NCBI GenBank assembly: GCA_017893485.1
Contig: CM030366.1
Coordinates: 202,301,173-202,365,172 of the forward strand
DNA length: 64,000 nucleotides
Reading direction: 5' to 3'
From: Hemerocallis citrina
Taxonomy: Eukaryota > Streptophyta > Magnoliopsida > Asparagales > Asphodelaceae
Position numbers and translations under genes: made by a program. Every line of letters begins with the position of its first letter. Positions within the stretch are counted from its first letter, which is position 1. Shown piece by piece: positions 56,434-64,000 of this stretch. The notes beneath the pieces are model-generated. The model saw only the letters and a list, made by a program, of their open reading frames with translations, did no database searches and was not told the DNA's origin.

Positions 56434-57240
56434 AACGACAACTCCAACTCCAACTCTCCCATTATAATAGTAGAGATGTTTATTTTGAAAATGGTAAATT
56501 TCACTAAATCATTCCTAAGTTTCACCAATTTGTAGATAACTATATCTATAACTTTTTTTTTTGCATATGGGTATACTTTGTCCGCATTCTTGTTGCGGAT
56601 CGGTGTACTCCATCAAAATATGGTGTTATGTGCGATCACGTGACGAGTTCTGGGTATTTTTTAGGTGTTTTCTTCCTAATTAACCATAACTACTTAATTA
56701 GCTTATTTGCCTAATTAAATATGCTTATTATCCGTTTATGAAAAGTAATAAAAGCTAGAAAGGATTTTTTAAAAAAAAGTTGAAAAGGTATTTTCGAGAT
56801 ATTTATTTTAATAACTAAAAATAATTAAATTGTAAGCTATAAAGAGAGAGATGACAAACTCAGATAAAGTGAGGGGTATAACGGCCAATTTTTAAAAACA
56901 TTGACACGTTAAAGTATATGTTGACTCTTAGTTTGGTTTGTACAAAACGTGCTAACTTGTACTAATAAGTTTGAATTTAGTGTGTCAGATTTTCAGGATC
57001 AATTAACATCAAGAAAAGATCTAAAAGCGATTCATAAATATACAAACAAGGACAGTAATAAAGGAGGATTGCATACACAAGCAAAAGAGGAAGTTATTCA
57101 AAAGGAGTTCTCAACTAATTGGTCTCCATGCAATCTATCAAGACTGGTTTTTTAGTAATATTTTCGTGAGATTATTATTATATATGATTGATTAAAGATG
57201 GATTAATTTATGGTAAGAAAACAAAGTGGATTCGTATCAT
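56434..57240. other. No gene seen
   Basis: AT-rich flanking DNA with no exon, repeat end or conserved frame that I recognise. Confidence 0.4.
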
Positions 57241-57903
57241 ACAGCCAAGACCGGTCGACCGTACATAATGTCGGTCAACCGCATCACAGTCGACCGCAAC
57301 TTTAGTTGCTTAAGACAGCGGTCGGCCTTTCATCTCTCTAGCTATGCAGAGAGCTGAACGGTCGACCGCACGTTTTTGACGGTCGACCGCAACTTGAGCT
57401 ATATACTGTTTTGGAATGTATCGTTTCTATATTTGATTGATACACTTCCTCTTCTACTTAAGAGAACGAATTCACTGTGTCTTCTCTACCTAGTTCTTCT
57501 AAGAATTTTTTTTTGAAATAATCCTTCGATAATCATTGCGAGTGTGAGCATGAATTTGGTTGTATACTTCAGTCAAAATCTCAAAACGATCTTGAGTTTT
57601 CTTTTTTTTTTCTTTTCCATTTCAGTGAAATTGACGGGACTTGAATTAGAGGTCCTGTAGGTGTAATATGTCTCTCGGCCTGAATCCGAGAATCATTGTA
57701 CTAAGAGTTTTGAGTATAGTAGAACGCTTGTGGCGGAGAATTGCTACAAGTAGGTGATGTGGACGTAGACCTGGGGGTCGAACCACGTTATCGCTGTGTC
57801 ATCAGAGTTTGCGTTTTTTGTCTCTCTTTCATTTACTTTACTTTATTTCGTTAATTTTTAATTCCGCAAGATCACCTTATTCAAGTCCCCCCCCGGGGGG
57901 CGT
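57241..57903 (+). repeat. Fragment of a copia-type LTR with CGGTCGACCG motifs
   Basis: The stretch GAGAATTGCTACAAGTAGGT...GTGGACGTAGACC...GAACCACGTTATC resembles the 3' part of many copia LTRs, followed by TTATTCAAGTCCCCCCCC. The 5' part has five or six GTCGAC-type palindromes of the form CGGTCGACCG at 57,252-57,389, spaced 20 and 21 bp in two pairs. Ends, gag and pol are not visible. Confidence 0.5.
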
Positions 57904-58032
57904 ACAGGCAGTTAATCACAGCAAGTTTAAACAACTTTAAGAGTATAGTATACCCATCCGGGAAAAAAATTTGATATTGTTATTTATACAAATAAGTGAA
58001 ACCTGTGTATGATTTGATGAAATTTACCCTTT

Positions 58033-59250
58033 CGAAAAACGTGAAATAGTTGATTTTTTACCAAAATGATCCACCTTTTGAAAATATTTACCAAACTGAC
58101 CCAGTTTCGAAAGTATTTATCAAAATAACCCAATCGCTGTCTCAGATTGCAAATTTGGTGCAAACATCATCGCTATCTGGGAAGCAAATATAAGTTGAAG
58201 TGTTAAAACTTGAAGAAAATTCTCAAATTTAGACTGCTATCTTAGATAGCGAGTTTGGAGAAAACAACATCGCTATCGGAGATAGCGAGTATATGTTGAG
58301 GTGTTTCTCCACCACTTGGAGAAAGACTTGAAGAAAAATATCAAGTTTAGACTCACTAGCTCAGATAGCGAGTGTGTTTGTACCGCACTTGCTAACTGAG
58401 ATAGCTAGTGTCGACTGTGGAGTTTTGTAAAGACAAGACTCGCTGTTTCGCTATCTCTCTTCACTTCTCTCTTTCATAAAATTCGCAATTCTAACAATTG
58501 CTATCTCATATCGCGACCCTCTTTGAACCAAACTCGCTAACTGAGATAGCGAGCATAGTTATATTGACAACCCAGATTTTTCAACATTCTTAGGTCTTCC
58601 CTGTATACATATAATCTCATAATTCCGAAACACAACTCAGATCCCACATCTCATAATCTTCCTGAAATCAACAAAATTCGAGATCTTGGATGATGGGTTT
58701 AGGGTTTTGAGTGTGGGAGTAGAAAGGGTTGTGATGAAGTGGGTCTCAATAGATTTTGGACGGATATTGTTGGTGAAATAACAAATTTGGGAGGCTAAAG
58801 TTTTGAGTTTCTTTCGGAGTTTGGAGAGAGAATGGAAAGAGAGAAGTGAGGAGAGATAACGAAACAGCGAGTCTCGTCTTTAAAAAACTCCTCAATCGAC
58901 ACTCGCTATCTCAATTAGCGAGTGTGGTACAAATACACTCGCTATCTGAGATAACAAGTCTAAATATGATATTTTTCTTCAAGTTTTTCTCCTAGTGCTG
59001 GAGAAACACCTCAATATACACTCGTTATCTCAGATAACGATGTTGTTTTCACCAAACTCGCTATCTGAGATAGCGAGTCTAAACTTGAGAATTTTCTTCA
59101 AGTTTTAACACCTCAACATACATTTGCTATCTCAGACAGCGATGATATTTTCACCAAGTGGGTCAATTTGATAGATACTTTCGAAAGTGGGTCAGTTTGG
59201 TAAATAATTTAAAAAAGTGGGTCAGTTTGGTAAAAGATTCGAAATAGTTT
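58033..59250. mobile_element. Large foldback element with ~450-500-bp inverted arms
   Basis: The left arm (from TTTTTTACCAAAATGATCC) reappears as complement in the right arm (GGGTCAGTTTGGTAAAAG). The same order of words follows on both sides: TTTCGAAAGTAT, ATCGCTGTCTCAGA, AGTTTTAACACTTC, then repeated palindromes built on CTCGCTATCT, about ten in all. A non-repeated centre of about 330 bp lies near 58,480-58,800. No coding frame. A 9-bp target duplication was not confirmed. Confidence 0.75.
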
Positions 59251-59282
59251 TAGTCCATGATATGCAATAGCAATAGAACTTA

Positions 59283-59460
59283 TTTTAACTAGTAATTTAC
59301 ACGTGCGATGCACGTTTTAATAATTTTAAAAAATAAAAATAAAAACACTGACGTAGGGAGGATTTGAACCGGAAATCTCTTTTATATTAGTTATGTACGT
59401 GCGCTGCACAAGTTGGTAGAATGACAAATGACACTAAGGCCTTCTCCCATTATATATACT
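59283..59460. repeat. Dispersed repeat, copy 1
   Basis: Starts ACTAGTAATTTACACGTGCG and ends CTTCTCCCATTATA. Relatives lie at 59,770-59,944 and (diverged) 12,990-13,170. No coding capacity. Class unknown. Confidence 0.6.
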
Positions 59461-59705
59461 AGTATCATGCACATGCGATGCACGTGGAGAAGAATGAAAA
59501 GGACCAAAAAAAAAACTATAATGCACGCGCGATGCACGCAGTGGGGAACGAAAAGGAAAAAAAATGCCAACACGTGCGATGCACGTGGAGGGGAACGAAA
59601 AGGACAAAAAAAATCATAATGCACGTGCGATGCACGTGGAGGGGAATGGAAAGGAAAAACAAAAGGAAAAAAAAAGCCAACATGTGCGCTGCACGTGTTG
59701 ACAAA
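59461..59705. repeat. Minisatellite with CACGTGCGATGCACGTG core
   Basis: Five units spaced about 50-60 bp (59,467, 59,521, 59,571, 59,622, 59,682), each a near-palindrome containing CACGTG followed by GGAGGGGAA(C/T)GAAAAGGA. Confidence 0.9.
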
Positions 59706-59769
59706 ATGACAAAATGACAAAAAAAAAATGGTGACAAATGACACTAACCCCTTCTCCCATTATAATAGT

Positions 59770-59941
59770 AGAGATAGTTTACACGTGCGATGCAAGTCTT
59801 AATAAGTATATTTTTTTAAAAGTAAAAATTCAGACGTAATCTGGATTTGATCTAAAATCTCGTTTACAATAGTTATGTACGTGAGTTGCACGGGTTGGTA
59901 GATGGACAAATTACACTAAGGTCTTCTCCTATTACAGTAGT

Positions 59942-59944
<3 letters not shown>
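59770..59944. repeat. Dispersed repeat, copy 2
   Basis: Same start and end words as the copy at 59,283, ending CTTCTCCTATTACAGTAGTA. Confidence 0.6.

Positions 59945-60008
<64 letters not shown>
59945..60008. repeat. (TA)n(GA)n microsatellite
   Basis: TA run joined to a GA run. Confidence 0.97.
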
Positions 60009-60009
<1 letters not shown>

Positions 60010-60689
60010 TTCTTCCGTTGCAAACGGGTCGGAAGCGGGTCTGTTCGCACAGACCCATGCGAACTTTGATCTGGACTGTTGGATCAAAGATCCAATGGCC
60101 CAGATTTTTTTAAATAAAAAATTGCCGTAACCCGTCGTTGGAAATAACGGGTTAAGGCAAAATTTTATTTTAAAAAATAGCCATAACCCGTCCTTCCCAA
60201 GAACGGGTTAAGGCAATCTAAAATCATTTAGCGGTGCATTCAGATCGTCTTCTTCGACGATTTCTCTATCACTCGTTCTTCTTTCTTCGACGAACCCAAC
60301 GGCAAAAAAATCCTAATCCTTCGTCGAAAACCCAAATCAACGCACTTACATCCGCTCCCCCTCCTCCCAACTCCAAAGTTGGAAACCCTACATTCTCTTC
60401 CCCTCTTCGATACGAAATCGAAATCCTAGTTCTCTTCCAAATTGATTGTTTGGCTTGATTTGGACCTATTTTGTAAGGTATACACTATTTCTTTACCTCA
60501 ATAATCTATATTTGTGTTTTTTTTAATTTTGTGTGTAGTAAATTATTTACTAACTGGAAAAAAATTTATATGCCTTAGTAGATTTTAGATGTAGAATCGG
60601 GTTGACTTCAAGTATTTTCAATTGCCGAATTATGTTGCTTGCGTTAGTAATTTGTAGAATTAGAATTGTATATACGAAATTAGTTAGAA
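60009..60689 (+). other. Leader-like region with twin hairpins upstream of the palindromic array
   Basis: Two adjacent hairpins with the arm TAACCCGT lie at about 60,126-60,155 and 60,183-60,212. C-rich leader-like sequence (60,230-60,440) follows, with a GTAAGGTATACAC splice-donor-like end near 60,475. It could be the terminal repeat and untranslated leader of the FAR1-type element to the right. No clear coding frame. Confidence 0.4.
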
Positions 60690-62310
60690 ACTTTTCAGTG
60701 CGGTTATGGTTGAAAACCCTGCAAACGACTGTAAAAAAATACGAAACTTTGCGAGTAGGTTCGTCTCACGTAGTACAAGCCACCCCAATTTGTAGAAGCG
60801 AGTTTCGACTCACGGTTCGAGATATACTGCCGCGTATCGCTTTCGGTTGAAAAAACCAAGTAAAGCGGTACACGGCCGTATCTCCCGAACCGTATCTCGA
60901 AACTCGCTTCTATAAGTTCGGGTGGCTTGCCCTACGTGAATTGGACCTAGTCAAAAAGTTTTATAATTTTCGGATGCCGTTTGTGCGGTTTTCTTCAATT
61001 CCTCAAATGAGAAGTTTTTTACTTAGAATTTTCTAAGTGCGGTTAGAGTTGAAAACCCTTCAAACGACCTCCAAAAAATACGAAACTTTGCAAGTTGGTT
61101 GGTGTCCCCTACGAGAAGCCAACCCAAGTTGTAGAAGCGAGTTTCGACTCACGGTTCGAGAGATACGGCCGCGTATCGCTTTCGGTTGGAAAAAACCAAG
61201 TAAAGCCGGTACACGGCCGTATCTCCCGAACCGTGACTCGAATCTTGCTTCTATAAGTTCGGGTGGCTTACCCTACGTGAATTCGACCAAGTCGGAAAGT
61301 TTTATAATTTTCGGATGCCGTTTTTGTGGTTTTCTCAAGTTTCTCGCATGTGAATTTTTTGACTTAGAATTTTGTAAGAGCGGTTAGATTAGAAAACCCT
61401 TCAAACGACCTCCAAAAAATACGAAACTTTACGAGTTGGTTGGTGTCCACTATGAGAAGCCAACCCAAGTTGTAGAAGCGAGTTTCGACTCACGGTTCGA
61501 CAGATACGGCCGCATATCGCTTTCGGTTAAAAAAACCAAGTAAAGCGGTACACGGCCGTATCTCCCGAACCGTGACTCAAAACTCGCTTCTACAAGTTCG
61601 GGTGGCTTGCCCTCCGTGAATTCGACTTAGTCGGAAAGTTTTATAATTTTCGAATGCCGTTTGTGCAGTTTTGCTTCAATTCCTCAAATGAGAAGTTTTT
61701 TACTTAGAATTTTTTAAGTGCGGTTAGATTATAAAACCCTTCAAACGACCTCCAAAAAATATGAAACTTTGCGAGTTGGTTGGTGTCCCCTACGAGAAGT
61801 CACCCCAAGTTGTAGAAGTCAGTTCCGAATTACGATTCGAGAGTTACGGCCGCGTATCGCTTTCGGTTAGAAAAAAACAACTAAAGCCGGTACACGGCCG
61901 TATCTCGCAAACCGTGACTCGAAACTCGCTTCTACAAGTTCGAGTGGCTTACCCTACGTGAATCCGACCAAGTCGGAAAGTTTTATAATTTTCGGATGCT
62001 GTTTGTATGGTTTTCTCAACTTCCTCGTATGAGAAGTTTTTGACTTAGAATTTTCTAAGTGCGGTTACAGTTGAAAACACTTCAAACCACCTCCAAAAAA
62101 TATGAAACTTTGCGAGTTGGTTGATCTCATGTAGCACAAGCAACCAGAATTTGTATAAGTCAATTTGGACTCACGGTTAGAGAGATACGGCCGTGTATCG
62201 CTTTTGGTTAAAAAAAACTCAAATAAAGTAATACACAGCCGTATTTCTCGAACCGTTAGTGAAAACTGACTTTTACAAGTTGTGGTGGCTTGCACACTTA
62301 TAAAAATACC
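60690..62310. repeat. Five tandem ~340-bp units, each with a long internal hairpin
   Basis: GCGGTTA recurs at 60,700, 61,039, 61,380, 61,720 and 62,061 (steps 339, 341, 340, 341). In each unit AGAAGCGAGTTTCGACTCAC...GATACGGCCG is followed ~25 bp later by its diverged complement (ACGGCCGTATCTC...GAACCGTGACTCGAAACT), giving ~50-bp arms. No coding function. Open frames across units are by-products of the repeat. Confidence 0.92.
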
Positions 62311-62363
62311 AAATAAAACGGTTTAGTACCTCTAACTGTTCTCCTTTTCACGGTTTCTTAGGT

Positions 62364-64000
62364 ATGGATAGTTTCGAAGGAAGTTCTGTTGCCGGAGAGA
62401 AATTTGTTCGTGCACAACAAATTGGCGAGTATCTTCCTCATGTTGACGAGCACCTAAAACCGAAAATTGGTATGACATTTCCCACTCTTGAGGAAGCAGA
62501 AAAATTTTATTCATCATATTGCAAATCTGTGGGATTCTCTATGCGTAAGGGTGGAAATAAATACAAGGAAAACGATGTAGTGGATAAATCATATGTTTGT
62601 AATAAAGCCGGGGAGTCACCGAATAATCATAATGAAACTAGACGAGGCACAACTTTTAGAACGGATTGCAAAGCTTTCGTTCGTGTCAAACTAAACCCAT
62701 AAAGTAATTCACAAAGTAATTCGTGGATTCTTTATTCATTAAATGAAGACATAATCACGAATTTACTTCACCCGGTAGACGTCACTTGCTACCTCGAAAC
62801 CGTGAATTGACTAAGACAGATAAAAAAGTAATTAGTCAACTTACCGAAACTAATGTCCCTGTATGCAAACAAATGCTATTCTTTGAAGGTGCAAGTGGAG
62901 GTAATGAAAAAATTGGTTTTACTGAAACCGATGTCAGAAATCTCAGGAGAGACAAGATGGAGGGTTTAAAAGGACACGACGGACAAATGCTACTTGAGTT
63001 TTTGAATCCAAAAAGGAGACCGATCCTTTATTCTATTTTGATTACCAATGTGATCCCGAAGGGCGATTGTCACATTGTATCTGGGTGGATGGTATCGCTA
63101 GAAAGAATTTTGAAGTATTCGGGGATGTTCTCTGCTTTGACGCTACCTACAACACAAACCGATACGGGATGTTGTTCATACCATTTGTTGGATTCAACCA
63201 TCATTGGTAATCAATATTCCTAGGTTGTGGGTTCATCCCCAATGAGAAGACATCCTCATTTGAGTGGTTCTTTAAAAAGTGGCGAGAAGCAATGGCATTC
63301 GATCCGATGAACATCGTGACAGATGAGGACCGTGGGATAACTTCTGCAGTTTCTAAAGTTTTCCCAGCCACGTCACATAAATATTGCATTTGGCATATTT
63401 TGGATAAGTTACCACATGAAGTGCGCATGCCGAATAACGTTGATGAGTTCAGGGATGCTTTGAAGACTATCATTTATATGGCAGAATTTAAAACAGAATT
63501 CGAACAGAAGTAGAAAAATTTGATCTCCCAGTACAAACTGGAGAATAACAAATGGTTGAAGGAAAAATTTGAGATCCGCAAAAAATGGGCTCTCGTGTAC
63601 GCAAGAGACTCATTTTGGGGGGAGTATATTGAGTACCCAACGTAGCGAATCGCTACATTCATCCTTGAAGCATCATACTCATAAAAAGTACTTATTACAT
63701 GAATTTGCCGTCATTTTTGACCGACTCTTAGTAAAACAAAGATACGATGAACTTAAAGTAACACATCGTAATCGCGAGGAGCGGCCAAAATTGAAGACCG
63801 AATGGGCATTGGAGTCACAAATAGCAGGAACATACACTTTGAAGATTTTCTACAAATTTCAACAAAAAGTTATAAAAAGCTTATTACTTAATGTGAGTTT
63901 AATTGCGAGTATAGATACACCGGATAGTGCAGCTTATTTTGTAACAGTTTGTGGAAATTCAGAACCGGGGAGGGTTATTTCTTATTGTAAAATCACTGAA
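62364..64000 (+). pseudogene. FAR1/FHY3-type MULE transposase, decayed, continues past the window
   Basis: Starts MDSFEGSSVAGEKFVRAQQI. The FAR1 DNA-binding domain spans about residues 30-110 (GMTFPTLEEAEKFYSSYCKS, GFSMRKGGN, TFRTDCKAFVRVKLN). The MULE transposase core follows: CFDATYNTNRYGMLFIPFVG, IVTDEDRGITSAV and the C-x2-H motif HKYCIWHIL. Next comes STQRSESLHSSLK and a helical region to the window edge. Lesions are TAA at 62,700, a 1-base loss near 62,750, a shift near 63,000, TAA at 63,208 (NHHW-stop-SIFLGCGF), TAG at 63,511 and a shift near 63,630. The family includes domesticated light-signalling factors, but this copy cannot make a full protein. The palindromic array lies directly upstream. 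Confidence 0.85.

Noticed and set aside
59428..59744. Overlapping frames on both strands with repeated peptides
   Set aside because: Readings of the G-box minisatellite. The peptide repeat has the period of the DNA repeat.
61037..61387. 116-codon and related frames
   Set aside because: They recur in step with the 340-bp tandem units on both strands, so they are by-products of the repeat.

Overview
The window is nuclear DNA of a flowering plant, most likely a eudicot. The evidence is an eleven-exon gene for the thylakoid-lumen protein TL29, an intronless plant histone H3.1 gene, plant mobile domain (PMD) and FAR1-type sequences, and a very high load of plant transposable elements. I cannot name the species from sequence alone. 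Only two host genes look intact: TL29 (about 17.5-24.7 kb, + strand) and histone H3.1 (25.35-25.76 kb, - strand). They are convergent, about 660 bp apart, and form a small gene island.

Layout. 0-1.1 kb: 5' end of a Ty3/gypsy-like retrotransposon (LTR, primer site, start of gag) on the - strand. 1.6-12.1 kb: relics of DNA transposons (PIF/Harbinger exon, a DUF295/F-box fragment, MULE transposase, PMD gene). The PMD gene is broken by a young TRIM element and carries a 3.46-kb solo LTR in an intron. 12-17.4 kb: non-coding, with a cluster of miniature inverted-repeat elements. 17.5-24.7 kb: TL29, with foldback elements in two introns. 26.4-28.9 kb: a terminal-inverted-repeat element filled with a minisatellite, then a second TRIM and a cut LTR. 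29.1-40.5 kb: a nearly intact SIRE-lineage Ty1/copia retrotransposon on the - strand (LTR-gag-pol-ORF3-LTR), fused head-to-tail with the ORF3 end of a second copy. 40.5-48.6 kb: a truncated LTR carrying two nested ~2.7-2.8-kb solo LTRs. 48.9-56.4 kb: a decayed Ty1/copia element on the + strand, split by another solo LTR that itself holds a LINE-like insertion. 57-64 kb: a copia-type LTR fragment, a large foldback, minisatellites, a five-unit 340-bp palindromic tandem array, and a decayed FAR1-type MULE transposase running off the window.

The most unusual signal is a short palindrome, CAGTCGACTG and close variants (CGGTCGACCG in one element). It occurs about 70 times between 29.2 and 57.4 kb, mostly in pairs whose start-to-start distance is 20-22 bp. 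It is present in at least three otherwise different LTR-element families, in LTRs, untranslated leaders and even in gag and pol linker regions, in more than one reading frame, while the rest of the window has essentially none. That points to a function at DNA or RNA level. Other points of note are a possible gag-pol intron in the SIRE element, the tandem SIRE copy, nested insertions dated relative to each other by target-site duplications, and long hairpins in and around TL29.
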